Of a DNA stretch of 64,000 nucleotides, positions 45,894 to 56,702 are shown one piece after another. Under the pieces are notes generated by a model. That model was given only the letters and a program-made list of their open reading frames with translations. It was not told the DNA's origin and searched no databases. Each line of letters starts with the position of its first letter. Position 1 is the stretch's first letter. The DNA comes from Strongylocentrotus droebachiensis (taxonomy: Eukaryota > Echinodermata > Echinoidea > Camarodonta > Strongylocentrotidae): positions 581,001-645,000 of the forward strand of contig JAVYIG010000322.1 of assembly GCA_035222895.1 (NCBI GenBank), in the 5' to 3' direction. The position numbers and the translations under genes are program-made.

Positions 45894-46282
45894 TTTTTAT
45901 GTTTTTCAACACAGCTTATTGATAAAGATATTGGCATCGATGTCAGAAAATAATTGAAAATCAAAGAGCGTACTTAAAAGCTGGAGGAGTATGACTTGAT
46001 ATTTCTCACAATTATGACTCAAGAAATTCATGCTTTTGGGCCTGAAAAAAAAAAAAAATAGAAACACACATTACAGATGTAAGGCCAAATATTGTAAAGA
46101 TTGGGGAGAATGCTAAATATTCCTATCAGTATTCTATTTGTGGAGTCCGCTTATTTTGTATGAAATTTTGGCATGCCTTTTGTTATTTAATATTGTAAGT
46201 ATAGCTGTTTCTACTTCATCATAATTAGAAGTCGCCAAACATATACCCTTTTATTATCAATTTTTTTTCCCCCTTCTCCTAG

Positions 46283-46446
46283 ATCATATCTCAGAAAGAT
46301 GAACATTGCTGGGTTGGTGAACTGAACGGTCTTAGAGGTTGGTTTCCTGCAAAGTTTGTAGAGATCTTAGATGAGAGGAGTAAACAGTACACCAGCGCAG
46401 GTGATGATGCTGTCACAGAAACTATCACAGACTTAGTCAGAGGATC
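46283..46446 (+). CDS. SGSM3: SGSM3 exon 16, SH3 end (residues 553-606)
   Basis: Acceptor TCTCCTAG, donor GTAAGT. Reads [20 protein letters not shown] then [14 protein letters not shown], then [17 protein letters not shown]562 and the GWFPAKFV motif complete the SH3 ligand surface. Its last 95 nt are repeated downstream. Phase 0 in, phase 2 out. Confidence 0.97.
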
Positions 46447-47225
46447 GTAAGTAACTTATGAGTTTGAAATATATGAGAGAAATGGCTTTGGAGAGAGATG
46501 AGGAAAGGGAGAGAGAAAGAGAGAGAGAGAGAGAATTGAAGTTTGTAGAGATCTTTGATGAGAGGAGTAAACAGTACACCAGCGCAGGTGATGATGCCGT
46601 CACAGAAACTATCACAGACTTGGTCAGAGGATCGTAAGTAACTTATGAGTTTGAAATATATGAGAGAAATGGCTTTGGAGAGAGATGAGGAAAGGGAGAG
46701 AGGAGAGAGAGAGAGAGAGAATTGAAGTTTGTAGAGATCTTAGATGAGAGGAGTAAACAGTACACCAGCGCAGGTGATGATGCCGTCACAGAAACTATCA
46801 CAGACCTTGTCAGAGGATCGTAAGTAACTAGGGTGTTTGAATTATATGAGAGAAATGGCTTTCAAGAGAGATGAGGAAAGGGAGAGAGAGTGAGAGAGAA
46901 AAAAAGAGAGAAGAGAGAAGAAATAGAGAGGGAGAGAGAGGCAGGCAGACAGATAATTGAAGTAAGTAGACATCTTAGATGAGAGAAGTAAACAGTAAAC
47001 TGTACACTAGTGCGGACGATGATGCAGTCACAGAAACTATCACAGGCCTAGCCAGAAGATCATGAGTTGTTATCCATAACCAGTTTGTTTTAAAAAAGAA
47101 AAGAAAAAAAAAAGAGTGAGGGAGGAGAGGGAGAGACAACTTTTAGAGATCCTAGATGAGAGTAGTAAACAGTACACCAATGCTGGCGATAATGTATTTA
47201 CAGAAACTATGAGAGACTGTTAAAA
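46447..47225 (+). repeat. Tandem array of exon 16 3' end plus donor (4 copies)
   Basis: The last 95 nt of exon 16 (46352-46446) recur at 46539-46633 and 46725-46819 (95 nt each, GTAAGTAAC kept), 46960-47061 (diverged, 7-nt insertion, donor GT changed to AT) and about 47139-47222 (strongly diverged). Between copies lie GA-rich spacers (GAGAGAGA) with AATGGCTTT..GAGAGATGAGG. Copies 1 and 2 differ from the exon by only a few bases and stay readable as [16 protein letters not shown]. Confidence 0.95.
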
Positions 47226-47431
47226 TATATTTTGATCAAGAAATGCAGTAGATGATTACTTTTTGATGATTGGGACTTAATTTTTAATTCACTGTGCTTA
47301 CAATTTTCATCTGAACTTCTTTATATGAATCAATCATTTCAGCAACAAACTAATGTACACCGAAACCAGCCAAAAAGACTCTTTGATCATGGATGCTAAC
47401 AGTTGAATAATTTGTTTTCTTGCATTTCTAG

Positions 47432-47525
47432 GTTATGTCCTGCTCTGAAGTCTGTATTTGAGCATGGTTTGAAGCAGCCTACAATCCTAGGAGCAACATA
47501 CCACCCATGGCATTTCATTGAAGAG
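47432..47525 (+). CDS. SGSM3: SGSM3 exon 17, RUN domain start (residues 607-638)
   Basis: Acceptor TTTCTAG, donor GTAAGT. With the split Ser it reads [20 protein letters not shown] then [16 protein letters not shown]...FEHGLK.P..LGG..HPW.FIEE is the SGSM3 RUN domain start. Phase 2 in, phase 0 out. Confidence 0.96.
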
Positions 47526-47553
47526 GTAAGTTCTCATATCCATGATAAACAAT

Positions 47554-47640
47554 ACAGTGAAACCTGCTTTAGCAACCACCTGTATAGAAAGACCACCTGT
47601 CTATAAGACCCCAGTTTGTTTCCCTTGAGCATATTTAAAT
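47554..47640. mobile_element. MITE of CAGTSAAACC family, truncated copy 5
   Basis: Starts CAGTGAAACCTGCTTTAG and continues with AGAAAGACCACCTGTCTATA and TTTCCCTTGA, then breaks off. The right end is missing. Confidence 0.7.
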
Positions 47641-49009
47641 TGTGCAGAGGCTGCTTGGACAAAAAAAAAAATTAAAGAAAAAACAAACAATTTTTTTTTA
47701 CATGAACTCAACTGATTATTGTAAGTGAAGCCTTATTTATCATGCTAAATTAATAGTTTATTTATACATGTAATCCTATGTTATCATACATTGGATTTGT
47801 TTTACCCCCCCCCCCCCCCCCTTCCCCCAATGTAGAAAAGTTCATTTTACTTTGTATTTAAGTGCGTTATATGTTCATAGTCACAACTTATATAAACTGC
47901 ATTGAGAACATGAATAACATAAGAAAGCATGATATACATAAAGCTCTCCTGTTGATCTAAAAAAACGAAAACAAAAATCAAAAATAAACAAAAAACAACA
48001 ACAATAAAGCTCTACTGTCCATTATCTCTATGAATATAAGTAGTTCACGCAGCTACTCTATACACTGTAATGAATACATGTTGATGGGATTGAGCTCCCT
48101 ATTTATCAAACCTGGTTATTGTTGATGTGACCTTGTAAACTCTTTTGTAATACCGGAGAAAGACCGCACACAATGGTGTCGGGATAAAGGAAACCCCCGC
48201 TCTCCCTTAAAATGTCAATACGGTGAACAAAAGGCATGCGGGGTACATGTGACTCATACCTTTGTGTGTTATGTGAAAGCAATAAAAAGGGAGAAGAGAT
48301 AAATACGGGGCCCTTAATTGAGCGAGGCCGGGAAGAGTTGATAATAATAAGGTCATGATATCGCTCGTTTGTGTGCGCCTAGTCTCTTCATCTCTGTAGT
48401 TTCTACCAATTCTGCAGTGTGTTTGGCATTTCATTTGTGTGAAAACTCTTTTATCTTACTTTTTCTGTCTTTTTTCCCTATTTCTTAAAAAATCAGAAAC
48501 TGAATCTTATTCTCTATCATCTCCCACTCCCCTTTCCCTCTCTCACTTTTTGTCGTTGTTGTTGTTGCTCTCCTTCTTTTCTGTCCATGTATTCTCTCTC
48601 TCCCTCCCTCTCTCCCTCTTACTGTCTTTGGTAGGGGCAATGTCTCAGATAGAGCCTTGAAGAACAAAAGTTTACCAGAGATGCATATTGCCCTATAAAA
48701 ACATAACAAAACAAGAAAAACCCTCCTGTTCCTCTTTAATCTAGGTTGTTGATCAACTCAAAATGAAGGCATACAAAGTTAGTGTAAAAACAAGTGGAAG
48801 AAAATCAATATATTCAAAGAACAAAGCCTTGAAAAGGGATCAAGTGAAGTCTGTATAATAAGGACTTGTGACGTGTAAATAGGGGAAAACACCAGTGAAG
48901 GTGATACACTTTGAAACATCAATCAGGCACGTTCGATATTGAGAGATTACTTTCTACCTTGTCGGCATATGTATATAATATAAAAGTATTTGAAACAACA
49001 TTCTCCACT

Positions 49010-49530
49010 TCAATTTCAATTTCAATTTCAAATTTATTCATGTTTCCAACAAAACATTACAAATCAATTATAAGCATTTAAAACAAATTTAAGAAATGCA
49101 TGTTGGAAACAGAGGGGTCCACTAAAAAGCAATGCCTGTACAAGTGTGGACACCTCAAATGCAACTTGTAACAAATTGCATGTGAGAAGTGTAAAATAAT
49201 CAAAGTTTTTAGAAACCTGTCATAAAATAGAACACTTATACTAGTTCAAAAGAATAGTCTCAAACTATCATCCTCTAAGCGAACCTGTTATCCTTGTCTC
49301 AGCTAACTAGCCAGCTGATTTACAGATGCCCTTTTTGAGCTCTGTCCAAATTATCGATTTTGATTGTCCTCATTAAGCCCTTCCTTCTCGTAAGATCAAT
49401 ATAGTTTTGTCGAGGTATATGATCAAGGTGTTTCTTGTGTACATTGGCTGAGCCTGGAAGGCCATGCGTCTTTCCAATGTATGCCCATCCTTGTTAAGAC
49501 AGGACAATATAAAGTGGACATTTTTATACC
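49010..49530 (-). mobile_element. 5'-truncated LINE 3' end
   Basis: The minus strand ends in AATAAATTTGAAATTGAAAT repeats (49013-49045), a typical LINE tail. An ORF end upstream on that strand reads RQNYIDLTRRKGLMRTIKID then NLDRAQKGHL and a stop at 49320. I cannot name the clade. A preceding WAYIGKTHG in another frame faintly recalls a GIY-YIG motif, but this is not secure. Confidence 0.55.
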
Positions 49531-50445
49531 ATAGTATTAAGTATTGACACCCGTCAACATAGCCAAGGTACGCTCATCTCACGTTCCTTCATATTTGTCA
49601 TATCATTGCCGTAGTAGATCGTATGTATATTGCTGGGTTCTTAGGATAGTGAGTTTCAAGGCTATGTTTACAGTTTTATTTAAAATGAAAAAGGAGATCT
49701 AAGAAAAAGAGAGAGCCTATGGTGGTTCTGAGAGACAAAGTTTCCGCTAAGATTTCCACTAAGATATATCATCGATTGTTATCGAGCAAATTGTGTTTTG
49801 TCTCGATTGAAGGACAGATGATAAAAGAAATAAACATAGAGGAGCAATAGGGGTTGGTTTTGGTCTTAACCCCCCCCCCCCCCCCCCCCACCCTGTGCCA
49901 TATTTGTCAAGTTTCAAGATCCTTGTTCTATCTACCAAGTCATACCAAGTCATAATTAAATGCCCAACAGGACCCAATGTTATGATTGGCCCCAAAAATC
50001 TAGTTAAAATGCTTTTATATATATTCACTAGTGTCCTTGAGTATGGTTTCGATTGTAAATAATCAAGACTCTGGGTACAACTTCAAAGTTTGGGTCCCTT
50101 AAATTGCTTTATAGATAAGGAATGAAAATGTTTTCCAGGTTTCTACCATACATGCATATACAGTACAGGTACCCAAAAAATGCATAATAGATGTAGATAT
50201 GGGTGGAAGAAAGGAACTCTTGTTTTGTGGTGTTTTATGCCATTGTCAACTATCAGTGCATTGCCCTTTTGGATAAATACATTGCTCATATTCTCTCGTT
50301 GATTAAATTTAGCATTGCTATTTTATTTTAGTTCTAGCAGTTTGGAGGCAAGCATAGTGTTATGTGATAGGATTTAACAAAAGAAAGAATATTTTTGCAA
50401 AGGTATTTCTTCATATGAATTTCACATATGTTTTTGTCTTTGTAG

Positions 50446-50516
50446 GCGAGTGCCAAGGAGGTTGAGAGAGACTTTGAATCTGTGTACTCTAGACTGGTGC
50501 TTTGTAAGACGTATAG
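50446..50516 (+). CDS. SGSM3: SGSM3 exon 18, RUN domain (residues 639-661)
   Basis: Acceptor TTTGTAG, donor GTAAAT. Reads ASAKEVERDFESVYSRLVLC then KTY. EVERDF.SVYSRLVLCKT is invariant in the family. Phase 0 in, phase 2 out. Confidence 0.96.
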
Positions 50517-51039
50517 GTAAATTGCATTTATATTTCAAATGATTAGTCACACAAAATTGAAACTAGCAACGATTCATGAGTTGATGTATATCAGGGATTA
50601 AATTCATACATTTAAACAGAGATGGTCATGTCCTATTTCATCTGCACATTTTACAGCAGTACCAATGAGGAGAATAAGGAGGATATCATTGTATTATTTG
50701 TTATTGTTTATCAACTATTCACACTTGATAAAAATATTACATTCTTCTAATGAAGCAACTATCAAATTGGCATCCCTTTTTTTATTTGCATTTTCTTTGA
50801 ATGACTCCTATGATATATTCTTCTATTCAATAATAATAATGATAATGATAGTATTCTATTTTTGTAAAGTGCAAATCGGAGTATCATAGAATGACCCTAT
50901 ACACTTCCTTTAGCTTTAGAAGAGAGCTTTAGAAATTCATTCCATAATCATTGCCAGCACTTATCACGATCACTAACAAGTACTGTTTTACTGTAATTGA
51001 GGAAGAGTTTAAAAGCAAATTATTTCTTTTCGTTGATAG

Positions 51040-51174
51040 ATTGGATGAAGATGGTAAGGTATTAACACCAGAAGAGCTTCTCTACCGGTCAGTCCAGGCG
51101 GTCAATCTCACCCATGATGTAGCTCATGCACAGATGGACGTCAAGTTCAGATCATTGGCTTGTCTAGGCCTCAA
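51040..51174 (+). CDS. SGSM3: SGSM3 exon 19, RUN domain (residues 662-706)
   Basis: Acceptor GTTGATAG, donor GTAAGT. Reads [20 protein letters not shown], then [19 protein letters not shown], then ACLGL. Highly conserved with human ([33 protein letters not shown]). Phase 2 in, phase 2 out. Confidence 0.97.
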
Positions 51175-51633
51175 GTAAGTCTTTAAATGTGCTATTTAAA
51201 GAAACTGGATGCCAACGTTATCCTTGCAGGCCTTAGATGCACGAATTATATGTAATTGATTATTCTGATCTTCCAAGATTGATATAGATATTAAAGATGT
51301 CATCAAAATTTGTTCAAGACCAATAACATTCTAAAATAAAATCCAAAAATACTTTTTGATATAGGTCCCAATTTCCTGACATACCGGTAGTTCTGTCAAT
51401 TAAGGGGAATCATGCAATATTATATGCATTTAAAATAATTTGCTTAACAGGACACTCATGTACCTCTAAACTTTGTCTACCTATCCTTCTTTTCCTTCAT
51501 GATAACTGTTTTTTTTGTTAATTCTATAATTTGTTGAAATCTTTTTTTTTCTTTCAATCTTGTATACAAGTATATTTGTCTTCAGCTAGGAGTAGATCTA
51601 TGATGTAAACCTTTTCTTCCTTCTCTCCTCCAG

Positions 51634-51817
51634 TGAACAAGTCCTGCACCTATGGCTAGAAACCCTGTGCTCCTGCGACAAGATCGTTGAGAAGTGGTAC
51701 CACCCCTGGTCCTTCCTCCGTAGCCCCGGCTGGGTCCAGATCAAGTGCGAGCTTAGGGTCCTCTCAAACTTTGCCTTCAACCTCTCACAGGACTGGGAGC
51801 TGCCCATCAAGAAAGAT
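51634..51817 (+). CDS. SGSM3: SGSM3 exon 20, RUN domain end (residues 707-768)
   Basis: Acceptor CTCCTCCAG, donor GTAAGT. Reads [13 protein letters not shown], then [20 protein letters not shown], then [41 protein letters not shown] is an SGSM3 signature. This is the last constitutive exon, followed by optional microexons and alternative ends. Phase 2 in, phase 0 out. Confidence 0.97.
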
Positions 51818-51924
51818 GTAAGTAGATGGATGGGTTGCTATGGTTACAGCTTTGATGCATGCAGGATGGTGACGTTGTGTGATGGAGTGATGTGGATGAA
51901 TCTGGGTGTTTGGCAGAGTGAAGA

Positions 51925-52093
51925 GAGTGAGAGAGAAAGAAGAAGAGAGACAGAGAGTAAGAGAAAGAGATAGAAATAGAGAGCAAACATGTTTTGGTTC
52001 TAGTTACAGTACGTCCAAATAGGACCTTGGTTGATACTGTCAGGTGAGAGTGTTAATGGTAATAGAGAGTCATTGATACAGAGACAGACAAAG

Positions 52094-52128
<35 letters not shown>

Positions 52129-52130
52129 AA
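51925..52130. repeat. GA-rich tract after exon 20
   Basis: GAGAGA and GAAAGAGA runs at 51920-51985 and 52095-52125. Minus-strand CT frames here are artefacts. Confidence 0.85.
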
Positions 52131-52280
52131 ATGGAAAAGAGAGATAAAGATAGATGGCACATGGTAGTTGATAGTGGGAGAACGATATTTCAAGTGACTT
52201 GGAGAGAATATGCTCCATTCAAGTTGGTTATGTAATGTGCTAGTAATCAAAATGATTTCATCTCATTGATTGCTCAACAG

Positions 52281-52310
52281 ACATGGGGAAGAGCCGTGAA
52301 TACTCCGCAG
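52281..52310 (+). CDS. SGSM3: Candidate SGSM3 microexon a (30 nt, TWGRAVNTPQ)
   Basis: GATTGCTCAACAG acceptor and CAG|GTAAAT donor enclose exactly 30 nt, phase 0 at both ends, open in the SGSM3 frame. Inserting it between residues 768 and 769 keeps the reading frame into either terminal exon. The composition is more GC-rich than the flanks. Not known to me in other species. Confidence 0.45.
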
Positions 52311-52841
52311 GTAAATATCAAAACAATGGCTTCAAGTATAAACAAACAATAACAAGCTCGCTTTGCATGTAAACGGCATCAGAGAGATGCATGCTTTGCT
52401 TAATATGCAAGGATAGGAAAGTTGCATGTTCTGCTTGGGCAGTGGATTTTTATTTTGTAATAATTCATCATGTAATATTTAACATCACATCACTTTTATT
52501 TGGTGGAAGAGGGTTTTCTTACCCAAATCCAATTTTATTTCAGGCATGATTTTCTGTTCCTCCTTGGAGGCTTTTTAAAAATCCCCATATATATCTTGCA
52601 TGGCTTTAGCTGCAGTATGACAGTTATTAGTGAAGAACATCCCCAGAAATACATGCGGCTAGAAATACATGCGGCTAGAAATGTAGTTATCATACTCTAT
52701 GTTCTCAAGCTTCCTGTAGTTTGCTATGTAATTTTGTTTGCTTCTATTACTGTTGATATTAAGACTACCACTACCAAATAATAATAAAAAATGACATTTG
52801 TAATATTTGCAAATACATTACCACTTTCTCATTTCTTAAAG

Positions 52842-52865
52842 AATGACATCAGAGAGAGTTTTCAG
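52842..52865 (+). CDS. SGSM3: Candidate SGSM3 microexon b (24 nt, NDIRESFQ)
   Basis: The TTTCTCATTTCTTAAAG acceptor and CAG|GTAAAA donor enclose 24 nt, phase 0, open in frame. Weaker than microexon a; short in-frame AG..GT pairs occur by chance. Confidence 0.3.
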
Positions 52866-53203
52866 GTAAAAGGAAGAAATTAGATGCATTTTGGTTTGTT
52901 TTCACTTTTTAGAGAAGGCCCATTTAATTTATTAACTCTAATTCATGTGTTGAAAAAAATATATACTGCTAAGCTGCATGTAAAGCTTGAAAGGTTATGG
53001 GATGCTTTTTATTTACTATTTGATTTCATTTTATTTTATCACGTATTGATATACTCATCCAGGGTTTTAATCAACAGTGCTTCATATAAATTGTATAATC
53101 CCATAGTATTTTATACTAGCAACTCTGTCAAGCTTGTTTAAGTTTATAAATTTTATATCCATCTTTTCTTAATGCAGGTTTGATATTGATTAACAATCTC
53201 TTT

Positions 53204-53370
53204 GGCTTAAATTTAAATCTTCATTTACATAACCCATGGTCTAAAATTGACGCAAAATAAGCGCGACACAGTCAAAGGTCCAATATTAGACGCGCAAGGC
53301 AAGGAAGGCTTAAATTGTGTCAATTTTAAACCGTGGGTTACGTAAATGAGGGTTTAAACCATGGGTTAAA
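53204..53370. mobile_element. Inverted-repeat element with AACCCATGG core
   Basis: The left arm (53204-53251, CATTTACATAACCCATGG then CTAAAATTGAC) and the right arm (53318-53370, GTCAATTTTAAACCGTGGGT then ACGTAAATG) are inverted over about 45 bp. The spacer of about 65 bp is CpG-containing. Confidence 0.8.
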
Positions 53371-54289
53371 TCTAAACCTCCTTTTTTTAATTCGGGCCTT
53401 TATGTCTAGTTTCTACCGCTATTAAAGGCAAATAAACAAACAAACAAAAACCTTATCAGTTACTGCCAATTTTTCTTTCCTCCTCACCCAATTCTCTAGG
53501 TGTTTAATCATATCATCTGGAATCTAACTACATTTATATATATATATATATATATGTTTTTCCCCATCTCCGAAATGTATTGACATCATTGTCCGCAAAT
53601 ATGAATGTCTTTTTATTTGCAGGTATTGACCTATTAACCTCTTGTTGCACGAGTATGATTTTCATTTGATTGAATTCTGCTTCATTGAATTATTGACATG
53701 TTATGATTCATATGTCTGTGGGGGTTATGCTTCAGAGATGCAGTGTCATTCACGGTTCAGGGAAAACAGATGTGCATGCTATTTATATCCATTAAATAGG
53801 ACAAAGGGCGAATGCCATTGTTTACTTGGTTTTATGAGGGTGTACTAAAAATATCATCTGCAAATTGTGAACTACATATTGACTTGATGCACAAAAGAGG
53901 GGAAACTGTTTGTTTTCTAACCATGTACATGTACGTATATCATATTTCAGATTGTTCATTAAATGGTTAATTTCCTCTGGCTTTTGGTAAGGGCTCTTGA
54001 TTGGATCTATGGTTTATTAATCATCCAAAATATACATTCAAATTATTTCAGTAAGGAATTCTAGATTGGGGAGAACCTTTTATTTAGAGGTTCTTGTTCT
54101 TTGCTTTTGGAAGGTATAAAAGGGCTTTTAGGCTGATTGTAAATATTTTCTCCCCACCTTCCCCCTACTGCACATATTTGGTTAAAATATGGTTATATGG
54201 TTAACATATGGTTAAATGGTTAAGACATAAGTTATCACATTGTTTAATAATTCATATTGGTGTATTTGGTAACTCTTAACAAAACTCTC

Positions 54290-54342
54290 TGTATCTCATT
54301 TTCTCACTCTCTCTCTCTCTCTCTCATTTTCTCTCTCTCTCA

Positions 54343-54376
<34 letters not shown>

Positions 54377-54421
54377 CTCACTCTCTGTCTCACTCTCTCT
54401 TCCTCTTTCTCTTTCTCTCTT

Positions 54422-54481
<60 letters not shown>

Positions 54482-54500
54482 CCTCCCTCTCTCTCCCCAC
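54290..54500 (+). repeat. CT-rich tract upstream of terminal exon A
   Basis: About 210 nt of (CT)n with TTTCTCTTTCTC units on the sense strand, ending about 40 nt before the acceptor. A potential PTB-type binding platform; function is inference. Confidence 0.9.
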
Positions 54501-54541
54501 ATTCTTTTCACACCATTCCTTCGTCTCGCCTCGTCTCGTAG

Positions 54542-54613
54542 AGCCAAAAGTCGTTAAAAGACAGCGTGCAAGACATGCTCATCAAGCACCATCTCTTCAG
54601 CTGGGACCTCTAA
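54542..54613 (+). CDS. SGSM3: SGSM3 terminal exon 21A (residues 769-791)
   Basis: Acceptor CTCGTCTCGTAG. 72 nt including TAA: SQKSLKDSVQDMLIKHHLFS then WDL. Human SGSM3 ends in a very similar V.DML.KHHLFSWD block. The 3' UTR starts at 54614; a weak ATTAAA at 55041-55046 is the nearest poly-A-like signal seen. Confidence 0.93.
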   Translation, partial: SQKSLKDSVQDMLIKHHLFSWDL

Positions 54614-55556
54614 CTTCTAACCTTTGACCTCTGGTTGACCCATGACCTCTGACCTGGGATGGGGGTCAATCATTGCACATCTGGAAGCTCATCGCACCCT
54701 CACGATGGACTCTTTTAGGTTCATTAATTCATCTGTGGATTGTAAGGTTGATTAACTTTTTAAGTTATCACAGATATATTGTTAGTAGCATGCAAGAAGT
54801 CGTGGGACTTTATTCTTATGGTACTCTCATATGTCATAACCTCATTGAATGAATCCTTCTTTTATGGTTATTTTGTTTTACTCTAACTTGACATCGCACT
54901 AATGTAGTATTTATATGGTGACCGAGGTCCATGTGGACATTGCACATGTATGTCAGAGTTAAATCCTCAATTATGTGCATTTGATGTATTTCATGACTGC
55001 GTAAAGAGGCTCATCGTTTTCTGCCAAGAAGTTATGAAACATTAAAGGGTAATGCCAATTCGACTGATGTAACAAACATGTTTTGATGTTAGATATCAAT
55101 TGTGTGCTATTCCCGAGGGTGACAATGCTAGGCTCAGGTCGGGTCATCTCACTTTTGCTGAACAATTTATTTGTACGATTCAGAGAGGAATATTCAAGCA
55201 TGAAGACAAATGATCCGTCTTTAGAATGTCAGCGTGTAGGAATTTTAACTCAGGGGGAAGAAGAAAGTGTGTTGAACCCTGCCTACAATAGAACATTCCT
55301 GTATTATTGGTATTGTAGATTCAGTATGATCATTCCTTTTAATAATAGTCCCAGCTGTTTGTTTCCTTGTGGGGATGTTGGACCCTGCCCTTCTTCCTGA
55401 CACAAAAGAAAAGTTTCTTGATCCCAATATGAAAGCTTTGATTGGTTGTATGAAGTTATTATGTAAACACAAAGATAATCATGACCCAAAATGGAACATG
55501 GAACGCTCTGCAAACATATGACTATTTGTAAAAGATGATCAGTCAAATCACATTTG

Positions 55557-55676
55557 AAACCTCAGTCACACCGTCAAACCGACTCCATACCAGTTCGAAA
55601 CCGACCAATTCTTTGCCATTGGAGGTAACATCAATGTTTGATCGGTCTGTTCTCTGTCTGGTAGGTGTGACTGTGG
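55557..55676. mobile_element. CAGTCACACC inverted-repeat element
   Basis: Ends CAGTCACACCGTCAAACCGA and TCTGGTAGGTGTGACTG. The same AGTCACACC/GGTGTGACT ends form the spacer module in the exon 8 array. A more diverged relative, with CTCACACCAACGAGACCG, is at 56098-56165. Confidence 0.7.
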
Positions 55677-56702
55677 TATTAGGAAACATGCCAAAAGAAT
55701 GGACTGTGTACTCAGTACAAGTGATGTCAGGCTTATGGAATGTTTTATTTTCGGTTCACGTGGATTGCAACGTGTCTTTGAATTTCATAGTCAATGCAAG
55801 CTAGCAAATTTGTCATATAGATAGTTACATAGTAAAATCTGGAAATTATGATGACAGGCTTACCGGTATGTATTTGGTGATAGAGGTTTCAAGAAATGAT
55901 TCTGCAAAGGAAGAATTTCAAGGATAAGTTTTACTGAGGTTAGAAATATGTACAAGAGAGGGTTTCCATCTGAATTTGAAGTTCAAGAAAGATAAAGATC
56001 TCCGCTCAATACAAGTTTGTTTTCATCAGGAATGGTTTTATATCCTTGGAAATTCCTGTTTAAAATATTATCAAACATCCTTAAAGTCAATACCGGCCCT
56101 ACTCACACCAACGAGACCGCCAAAAGACCGAACAAGAAATTACATTTTGGTGGCGTGACCGTGACCGAGGCATAAGGCTGGTGATATACACATACACTGG
56201 ATATCTTGTAAGAAGTTGTACAGCTTGAATGAACAGGTCGTGCACTACACACTTGTTGTACATGTGACCAAACTCATGTAGTAGAGTGTAGGGATATCCC
56301 ATACCCTGATGTCATTTCTTCACACACACAACAAACACACATGTTTGTTGAATTATCAAGGCTTTCCATACCCAGAGGGCAGGAAGAATCGGATAGAAAG
56401 GGCAGAGTACTGGCCAGCCAATCAGAATGCTTTGTTTAGAAAGAGGGCGGAGTCTGCATGTGGTGGCCCCTCCCACCTCTGTGGGCTGCATTCTAGGAAA
56501 TGCACATGAGTAAAGAAAAAAAAGAGAAAGAGAGAGTGAGCTAAAAATAGCACCCCTAACATTTTGGTTAAGATGGCCAAAACATAACTACATAGTGTAT
56601 GGAAACAGCACACTGTACAAGGAACATATTAAATCTGCCTCAGAGGCAAAACAGCTGTAACTTAGAAAAAAATGTTAAGTTAACATACATGTAGAGTTCA
56701 TG

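Larger units (their letters stand above)
47526..50445 (+). other. Intron 17 (2.9 kb)
   Basis: Holds MITE copy 5, C-runs at 47805-47821 and 49870-49889, a CT-rich stretch (48505-48620), a LINE 3' end (49010-49530) and a GC-balanced stretch at 48120-48400. That stretch has ACAATGG, AGATAAAT and GGGGCCC motifs and might be regulatory. No exon recognised. Confidence 0.85.

Noticed and set aside
45701..45964. Arg/Glu-rich minus-strand frame near exon 15
   Set aside because: Reverse complement of the CT tract; not a protein.
49440..49520. GIY-YIG-like WAYIGKTHG on the minus strand as a Penelope endonuclease
   Set aside because: Only a few residues match, in a different frame from the adjacent ORF end; not enough to assign a class.
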